A stretch of DNA of 64,000 nucleotides, taken from Vibrio echinoideorum (GTDB lineage Bacteria > Pseudomonadota > Gammaproteobacteria > Enterobacterales > Vibrionaceae). The notes under the pieces were generated by a model. The model was not told the DNA's origin, did no database searches, and saw nothing but the letters and a program-made list of their open reading frames with translations. The DNA is taken from NCBI RefSeq assembly GCF_024347455.1, contig NZ_AP025484.1, positions 186,001 to 250,000 of the forward strand, given 5' to 3'. This document shows positions 1 to 8,256 of this stretch, piece by piece. Position 1 is the stretch's first letter. Each line of letters starts with the position of its first letter. The translations under genes were made by a program, and so were the position numbers.

Positions 1-1278
1 ATAACCAATCAACGCATGTTCGAATTGATGATAGCCATTACCCCAATGGAAAGCCTTAGTTCGTTTAGGTTCAAGCCCAACGCCACCGTATTTGTGGTCG
101 ACCCATACATCATGAAAGGTCGGTAGGGTGTATTGCAGGACGTCTTTCATTGAACCATCGACCAGTGAAACCGTCATTGCAGCTTGGTCAAGTTCTGCCC
201 ATTCCCATGATGACGCCCAATTTGTGTTTGGTCTGCTTTGCCATCCAGTTATCTCTTGTCCTTTCCACGCATTCTGAAGTTGCTCACCAAAGTATTGAGA
301 TACGTTCACGAAGTCTTTCTGGTATTTAGCTTGCTCTAAGGTGTGTTTCATCCCTTTGATGCCAAACTCCGACCATTCAGAATTATTCAATGCATGACCG
401 GTTAGATAGGTCATCCAATATGCTTTGATGGTGTGTCCAAAATCGTTGTGATTGGCATTCGCCATCATCGCAGCTTTATCATGAATTGCGCCGTAGAAGC
501 GTTGTTCATTTTCAGAATGGTATTGGTCAATCATGGCTTGCGTGAGCCAATTCAGGTCATCAAGCCATTTTGATTTGATCGGCTCTTTCAGCAAAGGGGC
601 GACTAACAGCATGTAACCGTTAATCTGATCAAGTTGTGCGACCAATTCACGTCGTGTGGCTTTGCCATCTTCGCCGTCAGCAAGTACCCACGCTAAGCCG
701 CTGTTGTCGCTAAGTCGATATTTATCAAAGATAAAAGCTTGTTGGGCGATGAGCGCTTCTTCTACCTTTTTGTCTTGGGTCAGGTAGTAGTACATGGCAA
801 GACCAACTAGCGCATACGCTTGATCTTGAGAGGTACGTTGCTGCCAATCCTGACCTGATTTCCCCTCTTTTGTGTAGCCAATAAAGCCACCATTTTGCTT
901 ATCTTCTAGCTGATCAATGAGGTAGTAGGCACCTTGCTTGGCAAGCGATAAAGCCTGCTTGTCTCCGGTAAGATGGTAGAGCACGCCATAAGCATAAGTT
1001 TGGCGTGACTTCATCCGTGTGAACTCTTTATCAAAGTGTGGCGTGATCCAGCCTCTGTCTAATTCAGGACACACATCAGAAACATCAAGCAAGGTACCGT
1101 CATCACAACGAAACGTCGGGAAATTGCCTATCGGTTCTCCCTGAGCGCTAGGCATCAGCCAATAAGGTGCCAGCCCTTCAGAGGCATGATTGAGCCAGTC
1201 TTGTCCAGTGGGAAGGGTGACATTGGCAGATACAGCGAAACTGGCCACGCTGAGTAATGCGATCGTTGCTCGTAACAT
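1..1278 (-). CDS. Secreted AGE-family (N-acylglucosamine 2-epimerase-like) protein, 3' end outside window
   Basis: Read from ATG at 1278 leftwards, 426 codons stay open to the window edge, so the C-terminus is missing. Residues 1-19 form a signal peptide (MLRATIALLSVASFAVSA, cleavage near ASA/N), which implies export to the periplasm. The mature part is rich in Trp, Tyr and His and has the repeated helical pattern of an (alpha/alpha)6 barrel, with stretches such as RQTYAYGVLYHLTGD and NDFGHTIKAYWM that resemble AGE epimerases/isomerases. Family knowledge says these enzymes epimerise or isomerise sugars at C2. Most AGE enzymes are cytoplasmic, so the signal peptide is unusual. Substrate unknown. 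The upstream region holds a CRP-like palindrome, consistent with a carbon-source role. The family call is moderate; a related alpha/alpha-barrel glycosidase is the alternative. Confidence 0.6.
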   Translation of the reverse strand, partial: MLRATIALLSVASFAVSANVTLPTGQDWLNHASEGLAPYWLMPSAQGEPIGNFPTFRCDDGTLLDVSDVCPELDRGWITPHFDKEFTRMKSRQTYAYGVLYHLTGDKQALSLAKQGAYYLIDQLEDKQNGGFIGYTKEGKSGQDWQQRTSQDQAYALVGLAMYYYLTQDKKVEEALIAQQAFIFDKYRLSDNSGLAWVLADGEDGKATRRELVAQLDQINGYMLLVAPLLKEPIKSKWLDDLNWLTQAMIDQYHSENEQRFYGAIHDKAAMMANANHNDFGHTIKAYWMTYLTGHALNNSEWSEFGIKGMKHTLEQAKYQKDFVNVSQYFGEQLQNAWKGQEITGWQSRPNTNWASSWEWAELDQAAMTVSLVDGSMKDVLQYTLPTFHDVWVDHKYGGVGLEPKRTKAFHWGNGYHQFEHALIGY

Positions 1279-1334
1279 GATGTTTATCTTAATAGTTTGA
1301 ATTTAGTTGAATATAAACAATCAAGTCTGCACAT

Positions 1335-1352
1335 TGTGATTCGGTGATCACA
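1335..1352. promoter_or_regulatory. CRP-like palindrome upstream of the AGE-family gene
   Basis: TGTGAT-N6-ATCACA lies about 57 bp upstream of the ATG at 1278. The arms match CRP half-sites, but the TGTGA-to-TCACA spacing is 8 rather than the usual 6, so binding by CRP is uncertain; another dyad-binding regulator is possible. A 12-bp direct repeat (GAYGGAAAGAAT, 1370-1381 and 1389-1400) lies farther upstream. Confidence 0.3.
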
Positions 1353-1474
1353 GTCAAGTATATTGGATCGATGGAAAGAATTGGCTCGACGGAAAGAATG
1401 AACCGTAGATTGGTGAGCTATGTTGGCGTTTTATTTGAAGTGTAACTTTGAAGAGTCTTTGTCTTTTTATCTTA

Positions 1475-1510
1475 GTCGCTTCAACCGTAATGGTTGAAAC
1501 GACGATTTTT
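1475..1510. terminator. Hairpin between the AGE-family gene and deoC
   Basis: Stem GTCGCTTCAACC (from 1475) pairs with GGTTGAAACGAC (to 1503) around a GTAAT loop. The T-run GATTTTT follows on the plus strand only. deoC, on the minus strand, ends just before it at 1532, so it may serve as deoC's 3' hairpin although the U-tract has the wrong orientation for a classical minus-strand terminator. Confidence 0.4.
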
Positions 1511-1531
1511 CAGAGCTGAGATTCGATGAAA

Positions 1532-2308
1532 TCAGTACTCACTTGTTGTCATAGTCTTACTCTTACCGAGTGTGTGGAGTAAGTTATTGAGGAGGCTAGA
1601 AGCGCCAAAGCGATAACGCATATTGTTGGTAGCCCAATCGTTACCGAACAGCTCGTCAGCCATATCTAGGTATATTTTTGCATCGTCGGCAGTTTGAACG
1701 CCTCCTGAAGCTTTGAAGCCAACGCGGTTCTCGACACCTAACTCTTTAATCACCGACAACATCGCGTGTGCGGCTTTTGGAGTGGCATTAACAGGTACTT
1801 TCCCTGTCGATGTTTTGATGATATCAGCGCCTGCTTTAATCGAGAGTTCAGAGGCTTTTTTAATTAGCGCTGTCGTTTTCAGTTCACCAGATTCAATGAT
1901 GACTTTAAGTGGGGTATTACCACAGGCAGCCTTACATTGCTTCACCATCTCAAAGCCGACATTTTCATCTCCAGCTATTAAGGCACGGTATGGGAATGTA
2001 ACATCAACTTCATCTGCGCCGTACATAAGTGCCGCTTTGGTTTCTGTAACGGCAATATCAATATCATCATTTCCGTGTGGGAAGTTCGTGACTGTCACAA
2101 CACGAATGTCTGGTGTGCCTTGCAAACGCAATTGCTTTTTAGCGATAGGAATAAAGCGCGGATAAATGCACACGGCTGTCGTGTTTCCGGCTGGTGTTTT
2201 AGCATTCTTACACAACTCAATAATGGTGTCTGCCGTGTCATCATCGTTGAGAGTGGTAAGATCCATCAATTTAAGAGCTCGTAGTGCTACCGTATTGAGA
2301 TCGTTCAT
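1532..2308 (-). CDS. deoC: Deoxyribose-phosphate aldolase
   Basis: 258 aa, the normal length for the E. coli-type DeoC. It cleaves 2-deoxyribose-5-phosphate to glyceraldehyde-3-phosphate and acetaldehyde in cytoplasmic nucleoside catabolism. Diagnostic blocks are visible: [15 protein letters not shown] (catalytic Asp), [24 protein letters not shown] with the Schiff-base Lys near residue 166, and [11 protein letters not shown] with the second active-site Lys. Start ATG at 2308 has AGGAA upstream. It stands alone here, not in a deoCABD operon, and is divergent from a MocR regulator across a 181-bp gap. An acetaldehyde product would suit the aldehyde dehydrogenase at 10.4 kb, but no link is visible in sequence. 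Confidence 0.95.
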   Translation of the reverse strand: MNDLNTVALRALKLMDLTTLNDDDTADTIIELCKNAKTPAGNTTAVCIYPRFIPIAKKQLRLQGTPDIRVVTVTNFPHGNDDIDIAVTETKAALMYGADEVDVTFPYRALIAGDENVGFEMVKQCKAACGNTPLKVIIESGELKTTALIKKASELSIKAGADIIKTSTGKVPVNATPKAAHAMLSVIKELGVENRVGFKASGGVQTADDAKIYLDMADELFGNDWATNNMRYRFGASSLLNNLLHTLGKSKTMTTSEY

Positions 2309-2413
2309 AATGAATTCCTATTAAGGTTGTTTGTCTTGAAATGGAAAGTGCGAGGATTATAGGAATTGGCTTGAAACTATAATAGATACAGAAATTTAGG
2401 TTTTAGGTATAAC

Positions 2414-2456
2414 AGATTAGAGTAAAAGAAAGATTAGAGTAAAAGAAAGATTAGAG
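2414..2456. repeat. 2.5 copies of a 17-bp tandem repeat in the deoC/mocR intergenic region
   Basis: The unit AGATTAGAGTAAAAGAA occurs at 2414-2430 and 2431-2447, followed by a partial copy (AGATTAGAG) at 2448-2456, 33 bp before the MocR start. MocR-family regulators such as GabR and PdxR bind direct repeats, so this could be an autoregulatory operator; replication slippage is the simpler explanation for perfect copies. Confidence 0.85.
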
Positions 2457-2489
2457 TCCTAAGTGAACGAATGTTGAGATGGTACCCAA

Positions 2490-3917
2490 ATGGCAAAATA
2501 TGAAATGCTTGTCGATCAAGTCCGAGAACAGATTCAAAACAATGTTTGGGTAGTGGGGGACAAACTGCCGTCACTACGTAAGCAAACAGAAACGACCGGT
2601 CTTAGCCTGATGACGGTTTTACATGCTTACCAAGTTCTAGAAAGCCAAGGCTGGATTGTCTCACATACACGATCTGGGTATTTTGTAGCCCCTAAAATTC
2701 AGAAATTATCCCCTCCAATCAAGCGTTCTTCAGTTACGGTATCAAAATCAGAAGGTATTGATATTAATGATTTTATTTTTGATGTTCTCAAAGCAAATCG
2801 TACTATTCATACCGTTGATTTTGGTTCAGTGTATCCAGACCCTAATTTGTACCCACGAAAATCCGTCAACAAATCTCTGACTAGTGCAATGAGCCATATG
2901 CCTACTTCAAGCGCTTTGGATAATTTACCTCCGGGAAACCAAGGGCTACGTCAAATTATTGCGAAGCGTTATGCCGCCGAAGGAATGAACGTGCATCCAA
3001 ATGAGATAGTGATTACTGCAGGCGCGCTGGAAGCTCTAAACCTCAGTCTACAAGCGGTTACCAAGCCTGGTGACTGGGTTGTGGTCGAGTCTCCAACTTT
3101 TTATGGAGCACTTCAGTCACTACAAAGGCTTAATTTACGCGCCTTATCTATCAGAACGGATCCAACCGAAGGGATAGATTTGGAATCATTGGAGAATGCG
3201 CTCAAGTCTCATACAGTGAAAGCCTGTTGGTTGATGACGAACCAGCAAAACCCTTTGGGTTATACTCTATCGAATGAAAAAAAGGGACGTTTGATTGAGT
3301 TGTTGGCAAAGTACGATGTTTTCTTGATTGAAGATGATGTATACAGCGAACTGTATTTTGGTGGTAAGAAGCCTTTGCCTGCAAAAGCATTTGATCCAAA
3401 AGGGATGACAATGCATTGCTCATCTTTTTCTAAAACGCTGGTCGCTGGGTTTCGTATTGGTTGGGTAGCGGCAGGAAAAATGGCGTTGCCGATACAAAAG
3501 CTGCAATTAATGAGCACGTTATCAGCGAGTGCGCCGATACAGCTCGCTCTTGAAACCTACCTTTCCACACGTAACTATGAAAATCATTTACGCCAGTTGC
3601 GTAGAAAATTGGAGCAGCGAAAATTCGCTGTTTGGCAGACTTTGTGTACGCACCTACCTTCAAGCGTGAATATTGATTATTCTGAGGGAGGGTATTTTTT
3701 GTGGGTAGAGTTACCAGAGCGATTGGATGCGACGGTTTTGTACGAACTTGCATCTAAAGAGAACATCAGTATTGCACCTGGCAGAATGTTTTCACTAAAT
3801 CACGAGTTTGATCATTGTTTTAGGCTCAATTCGTCATTTGAATGTACGGCGGTGCAAGAGAGGGCAATTAAACGGCTAGCAGAGTTAATTCAAAGCATGT
3901 TGGATAACTCAAACTAA
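2490..3917 (+). CDS. MocR-family regulator (GntR HTH fused to PLP aminotransferase-like domain)
   Basis: 475 aa. Residues 1-70 are a GntR winged helix (VGDKLPSLRKQTETTGLSLMTVLHAYQVLESQGWI). From about residue 105 follows a fold-type I aminotransferase domain: GALEALNLSLQAVTKPGD, the WLMTNQQNPLGYTLS block, IEDDVYSELYF (Asp contacting the PLP pyridine N) and SSFSKTLVAGFRIGWV with the PLP-binding Lys. Family knowledge: MocR proteins are usually transcription factors that use PLP or an amino compound as effector. It is divergent from deoC, and the tandem repeats in its promoter suit autoregulation. The target is unknown; an aminotransferase function cannot be excluded. Confidence 0.85.
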   Translation: MAKYEMLVDQVREQIQNNVWVVGDKLPSLRKQTETTGLSLMTVLHAYQVLESQGWIVSHTRSGYFVAPKIQKLSPPIKRSSVTVSKSEGIDINDFIFDVLKANRTIHTVDFGSVYPDPNLYPRKSVNKSLTSAMSHMPTSSALDNLPPGNQGLRQIIAKRYAAEGMNVHPNEIVITAGALEALNLSLQAVTKPGDWVVVESPTFYGALQSLQRLNLRALSIRTDPTEGIDLESLENALKSHTVKACWLMTNQQNPLGYTLSNEKKGRLIELLAKYDVFLIEDDVYSELYFGGKKPLPAKAFDPKGMTMHCSSFSKTLVAGFRIGWVAAGKMALPIQKLQLMSTLSASAPIQLALETYLSTRNYENHLRQLRRKLEQRKFAVWQTLCTHLPSSVNIDYSEGGYFLWVELPERLDATVLYELASKENISIAPGRMFSLNHEFDHCFRLNSSFECTAVQERAIKRLAELIQSMLDNSN

Positions 3918-3955
3918 ACTCTTGGCTCGGCTCTCTCGCTTTACCAAGAGTTTTT
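3916..3955 (+). terminator. Rho-independent terminator after the MocR gene
   Basis: Stem AAACTCTTGG pairs with CCAAGAGTTT, followed by a T-run at 3951-3955. It starts at the stop codon of the MocR gene and separates it from the convergent GST gene. Confidence 0.75.
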
Positions 3956-3996
3956 CTCGACTGTTTTTAATTCGAGTTTTGAACCGTACGTTCAAT

Positions 3997-4644
3997 TTAT
4001 ACAGGCTTGCCTGCCTCGTCCTCTTCAACCACATCGGTTTCTAAGCTCGCTTCTGCTAGCCATTTTTGTATTGATGGGCTGTTAAGCACGCGTTGTTGAT
4101 ACTGTGATGCCTTCTCTGAAAGTTTGATGCCATAGGTTTCTACGCGCAGCGCCACAGGTGCAAACATCGCATCGGCAATAGACCATTCACCAAACAACCA
4201 TCCCTGTGGGTACAGCTCCACTTGCGCTGACCATATTGCATCGATACGAGCGATGTCTTTCAGTGCATCTTCACTGAGTGTGAGCTTTCGTTGTGCGCGG
4301 CAGTTCATCGGCATTTCATTTCTGACGGCAAAAAATCCAGAGTGCATTTCTGCGGAAATTGCTCGGGCATGGGCGCGTTCTTTCACTGAACTGGGCCACG
4401 CTGCACCGTTCAAGTGGGCGTCGTTAACGTATTCGAGAATCGCCAATGAATCCCACACCGCAACGTCACCATCAACTAGGGTTGGAACCTTAGCCGTTGG
4501 TGTCACTTTAGCCAGAGTGTCGTAGAAATTAGAGGTGAAAAGCTTGAGCTTGATGACTTCTGCATTCAGGTTGTAATTATCGAAGATTAACCAAGCGCGC
4601 AGTGACCAAGTTGAGTAGTTCTGGTTTCCAATATAAAGCTGCAT
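3997..4644 (-). CDS. Glutathione S-transferase family protein
   Basis: 215 aa, typical GST length. The N-terminal thioredoxin-like domain (residues 1-80) has NQNYSTWSLRAWL, where Ser/Tyr near residue 10-12 would activate glutathione, followed by TPTAKVPTLVDGDVAVWDSLAILEYV, the cis-Pro and SNAIL-like region that bind the glutathione backbone. The C-terminal helical domain contains GWLFGEWSIADAMFAPVALRVETY, the N-capping box. It resembles the zeta/YfcF-like bacterial GSTs with unknown substrates. Convergent with the MocR gene and divergent from the LysR gene at 4761, which may regulate it. ATG at 4644 with a GGAAG upstream. Confidence 0.88.
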   Translation of the reverse strand: MQLYIGNQNYSTWSLRAWLIFDNYNLNAEVIKLKLFTSNFYDTLAKVTPTAKVPTLVDGDVAVWDSLAILEYVNDAHLNGAAWPSSVKERAHARAISAEMHSGFFAVRNEMPMNCRAQRKLTLSEDALKDIARIDAIWSAQVELYPQGWLFGEWSIADAMFAPVALRVETYGIKLSEKASQYQQRVLNSPSIQKWLAEASLETDVVEEDEAGKPV

Positions 4645-4760
4645 CGTTGCTTCCTTGCGTTTAGTGGGTATGCTTTTGAGCTTAGGGGATTGTATTGCGA
4701 GGCACTAACGGATAATTTTGATGCAATACATTAATAAAAACGATGGGTGGTGATTTCAAT

Positions 4761-5594
4761 ATGGACATTGATGCGTTGCGAGGATTTCTCGCGTTTATAG
4801 AAACCAGCAGCTTCACGCGTGCGGCGAAGCAGATCAACCGCACCCAATCGGCATTCAGTGCTCAGATGCGAAAGTTGGAAGAAGAGCTCAATGTGACTCT
4901 TTTCCAGAAAGAGGGACGTAATTTAATACTGACTGAAGCTGGCTTAGCGCTGCGTTCTCATGCCGAACAGTTGGTCGCTCTTCACAATACCGCGCTAAAG
5001 CAAGTAAAGCGTTATGAGGACAAACAACCTTTAAGACTGGGATGCCCGGAAGACTATAACGACACCATTCTGCCGAAAGTGATTCGCCTGTTGCAGCAAG
5101 CAGAACCAACGTGCTCAATCCAAATATTTAGCCTGCCCAGCATTACGCTGAGAGAGTGGTTGGATGACGGCCGTTTAGATGCCGCAATTGTCACCCGAGC
5201 GCCCGACAGCGAAGAGGGGTATTGGCTCACCAGTGATACTGGGGTTTGGATAAGCAGCCCTGATTATGCGTTTGATGATTCCAAACCGGTGCCATTAGCT
5301 CTGTTCCAAACCGATTGTAAGTACCACGCTGCGGCCGTGAATGGCTTAACCAAGCAGGGTACGCCTTATCAACTGTTGGCGTGCAGTAATACGGCTTCTG
5401 CGCAGCGAGCAATTGTTAAAGCGGGTTTAGCGATTGGTGCTATGGGTAAGCTTAGCGTGACTCCGGATTTGAAAATTATTGAAGACATGCCGCCGTTACC
5501 AGCAGTGGATATTGTGTTGATCTTAGCGAGCAAACATCACCCGGTATTGGACAAAGAAGTGCTCAATCAGCTTGTGGAAATAGAGTCTGATTAG
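4761..5594 (+). CDS. LysR-type transcriptional regulator
   Basis: 277 aa from the ATG at 4761, chosen over an in-frame ATG at 4743 because GGTGG precedes 4761 and nothing resembling a ribosome site precedes 4743. The N-terminal HTH is clear (MDIDALRGFLAFIETSSFTRAAKQINRTQS followed by FSAQMRKLEEEL, residues 1-60) and the rest is a periplasmic-binding-like effector domain, short at the C-terminus. It is divergent from the GST gene across about 116 bp, the usual arrangement for a LysR protein and its target. The ligand is unknown. Confidence 0.9.
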   Translation: MDIDALRGFLAFIETSSFTRAAKQINRTQSAFSAQMRKLEEELNVTLFQKEGRNLILTEAGLALRSHAEQLVALHNTALKQVKRYEDKQPLRLGCPEDYNDTILPKVIRLLQQAEPTCSIQIFSLPSITLREWLDDGRLDAAIVTRAPDSEEGYWLTSDTGVWISSPDYAFDDSKPVPLALFQTDCKYHAAAVNGLTKQGTPYQLLACSNTASAQRAIVKAGLAIGAMGKLSVTPDLKIIEDMPPLPAVDIVLILASKHHPVLDKEVLNQLVEIESD

Positions 5595-5667
5595 CTTTGT
5601 TCCGTAAAATTTAATAGATGAACTGCAATCGATGAGTTTGGAGCTGAGTGGGAATTAAGAAATGAAG

Positions 5668-5714
5668 AGGCCGAGAACATCGCGTTTCTCCGAAAACATG
5701 GTGTTTCTCGGCCT
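5668..5714. terminator. Shared bidirectional terminator between convergent LysR and chemoreceptor genes
   Basis: AGGCCGAGAA (5668-5677) pairs with TTCTCGGCCT (5705-5714), with an internal secondary stem. It lies between convergent ends at 5594 and 5740, but neither side has a long T-run. Confidence 0.55.
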
Positions 5715-5739
5715 AGTTATTGTGAGACGTTGTTGGTAA

Positions 5740-7854
5740 TTAAGAAAGCTTGAACTTGCTTAACTCACCGTGCAAATCTCCGGCTTTCACTGTCAGCTCA
5801 TTACTTATTGCTACTGATGATGTCATGGTACCCATCACTTCCACTGCGGTGTCATTGATGATCACTACATTGCGGTTAATCTCTTCTGATACTGAGCTTT
5901 GCTCTTCAGCAGCCGAAGCTATCTGATTGTTCATGTCGTTAATCACTTCAATCGCTTGGTTGATTTCAGATAGTGCTAGATGTGCTGCTTGGGTTTCCCC
6001 TTTGGTGTCATTCGCTTGCTTCTGGCTTTGCTCCATCAATATCACGATAGATTGAGTCTCTTGCTCTAGGCGAGCCAACATCGAACGAATCTCTTCTGTC
6101 GAGCCTTGAGTGCGATTTGCGAGGTTACGCACTTCATCTGCCACGACAGCAAAGCCTCGTCCTGCTTCACCCGCACGTGCTGCCTCAATAGCGGCATTAA
6201 GCGCAAGTAAGTTGGTTTGTTCTGCAATGCCACCAATCTCGCTCAAGATACCCTGAATAGCGGTGCTCGAATCGACCAAATTTTGCGTTTGTTGCTGTGC
6301 GTCATTTACCTGCACAGCTAAGCTGTCTACTGCGCTGGCGGCATTGTCCATGCGTGTCATGCCATTGAGACTGTTGCTTTGTACTTGGCTTGCGGCTGCG
6401 GCTGCTTGAACCGCTGAACTTGCCACTTCTTGCGCAGTCGCACTCATTTCATTGATCGCGGTTGCAAGTGAGTTCACCTCGTTAACCTGAGAGTTCAACT
6501 GGTCACGTGAAACTTCAGCACGAGCTTGGCCTTCTGTTGCGTTTTTATCTACTTGGTCGGCCGTTACCATAACGGTAAGTAGCATCTCTTGCATACGAGA
6601 TAAGAAAGTATTGAACCAGTGTGCAAGCTGAGCGGTTTCATCTTTTCCTTTCACTTCAATGCGGTAAGTTAAGTCGCCTTCGCCTTGCGCTGCATCTTTA
6701 AAACGCTCCACTAAGTTGTTCAGAACCTTGCCCAGAGAATTGGCAATGAATGCCATTGAGGCAATGCCTAGAATAGCTGCGATGAGCCCCGCCCACACAC
6801 CTTTTTCAAGTGCTTTTGAATTCTGTACATCACTCCATTGCGTGTAGTCGTCGACGCTTTTTGTAAGGTGACTACTGGGAACCGACACCATGACTACCCA
6901 TGGAGCATCACTGGTCTCAATTGCGGTAATTGCGTACTCATCGCCGCCGAAATTAACAAGACCAGCCCCTTCTCGCTTAGCGATAGATTGAATTGTCGAC
7001 CATTCGGATTCCAATTCAGAAGAGACTCTTTTACCCACCATGTTTCCAGCACGGCTGTTGGCGAGAGTTATGCCTTTCCATGATGTAATAAGGATTTTTC
7101 CTTCGCCATCAAACAAGTTACGTGCAAATAATTCACTCTGGCTTTGAAGTTCGAACAAAGACAAGTCAAAACCAATTGAGCCAATGATTTTCCCGTCTTG
7201 TTTGATTGGTTGGCTGATGGTAGTGATGAGCTCTTGCTTGCCGCGAACTGGATAGAAATAGGGTTCCATCACAAATGTCTTACCGGTTTGGTATGGCATT
7301 AAGTGCCAGTCGTCTTTGCGCTCACCGTTGCTGTTGAGTTCGGTATTGCTGAAGCTCTCCATTGCGACGGCGTCAAAGCTGTTCTGATCATTTGGAGAGA
7401 AGAAAGGCGCAAGGTAGCCCTGACTGTTAAAGCCTAATTCGGTGTCCAAGCTGATCTCGTTATTCAGATCGGTTTGTTGTGGCCAAGTCTTGTTCTCCCA
7501 CACCATGTAGCCCGCAAATACAGCTTTGTTTTGTGCTTCCAATGCGGCAGTAAACTGTTTAACGATAAGGTCTGCGCTTGCGCTGGTTTCTGAACTTAAC
7601 TCAATAATGGATCGTGCTTGCTTAAGGTTTGCTAGTACAGGATCAAGTTGGTTGGCAATGTTCAAACCTTGTTGAATAGCTGTGTTTTGTAAATCTGTCG
7701 TTGTGGCGTCTGTCAGCTGCGTCTTTACTTTTTCAGTGACTTGTTTGTTCACATCGGTAAAGGCGCTGGTGGTCATGCCCATTGCGATCAACAGAGTGAA
7801 AGCCATTGCTCCACCTGCACTCACCGCAATTCGCGTACGTATACTGTTAAACAT
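5740..7854 (-). CDS. Methyl-accepting chemotaxis protein with a dCache-type periplasmic sensor
   Basis: 704 aa from ATG at 7854, preferred over 7902 because CAGGGA sits 5 nt upstream of it. TM1 is near residues 8-28, then a large periplasmic sensor (about 35-345) with the Cache-like [14 protein letters not shown] and [20 protein letters not shown] blocks, TM2 ([18 protein letters not shown]), a HAMP domain, and the cytoplasmic signalling hairpin with the near-invariant [19 protein letters not shown] tip. No C-terminal receptor-methylase pentapeptide is seen. It should signal to CheA at the inner membrane. The ligand is unknown; dCache sensors often bind amino acids or small organic acids. The upstream 400 bp hold its promoter and a CRP-like site. 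Confidence 0.93.
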   Translation of the reverse strand: MFNSIRTRIAVSAGGAMAFTLLIAMGMTTSAFTDVNKQVTEKVKTQLTDATTTDLQNTAIQQGLNIANQLDPVLANLKQARSIIELSSETSASADLIVKQFTAALEAQNKAVFAGYMVWENKTWPQQTDLNNEISLDTELGFNSQGYLAPFFSPNDQNSFDAVAMESFSNTELNSNGERKDDWHLMPYQTGKTFVMEPYFYPVRGKQELITTISQPIKQDGKIIGSIGFDLSLFELQSQSELFARNLFDGEGKILITSWKGITLANSRAGNMVGKRVSSELESEWSTIQSIAKREGAGLVNFGGDEYAITAIETSDAPWVVMVSVPSSHLTKSVDDYTQWSDVQNSKALEKGVWAGLIAAILGIASMAFIANSLGKVLNNLVERFKDAAQGEGDLTYRIEVKGKDETAQLAHWFNTFLSRMQEMLLTVMVTADQVDKNATEGQARAEVSRDQLNSQVNEVNSLATAINEMSATAQEVASSAVQAAAAASQVQSNSLNGMTRMDNAASAVDSLAVQVNDAQQQTQNLVDSSTAIQGILSEIGGIAEQTNLLALNAAIEAARAGEAGRGFAVVADEVRNLANRTQGSTEEIRSMLARLEQETQSIVILMEQSQKQANDTKGETQAAHLALSEINQAIEVINDMNNQIASAAEEQSSVSEEINRNVVIINDTAVEVMGTMTSSVAISNELTVKAGDLHGELSKFKLS

Positions 7855-8146
7855 ATGATCCCTGTAGCCAAATAGTGGTAGTTTTCCAGAGATTTTAAAC
7901 AAGATAAGTGAATGGAAAATTCAAAATAATGAACACAAAAAGAATAGGGTGATCAAAATTATAAATAGGATTGCATAGTGATCAGATTTATATCTTGTGG
8001 GCGAGTTCTATAAGGCAAGCAAATGGCCGTAATTATTTCATTAGCTATTTGTATTCATTGATCTTTTAAATTTATTGATGATATTTATTTGTCGGTAAAT
8101 CAAGAAGTTGTAGTTTGAGAGTGTCCTGAATATGGATTACTCATTA

Positions 8147-8162
8147 CGTGACTTTGGTCACG
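8147..8162. promoter_or_regulatory. CRP-like site in the 400-bp region upstream of the dCache chemoreceptor
   Basis: CGTGA-CTTTGG-TCACG has the GTGA-N6-TCAC core of a CRP site. It is about 300 bp upstream of the chemoreceptor start (7854) and about 90 bp beyond the stop of the sigma-54 activator gene (8257). The rest of 7855-8256 is AT-rich with no gene or hairpin that I can support. Distance makes a direct CRP effect uncertain. Confidence 0.35.
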
Positions 8163-8256
8163 CTTTAATTTAATCCGAAGCGCATTATATCCACTTGTAA
8201 AGTGTGTATTTATGCGTTGCATGTTCAATCTGAGGAACCAAATCATTGTGCATGTT

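Noticed and set aside
1713..2165. Open frame on the plus strand inside deoC
   Set aside because: It lies antisense to deoC, whose motifs are complete; no ribosome site or homology.
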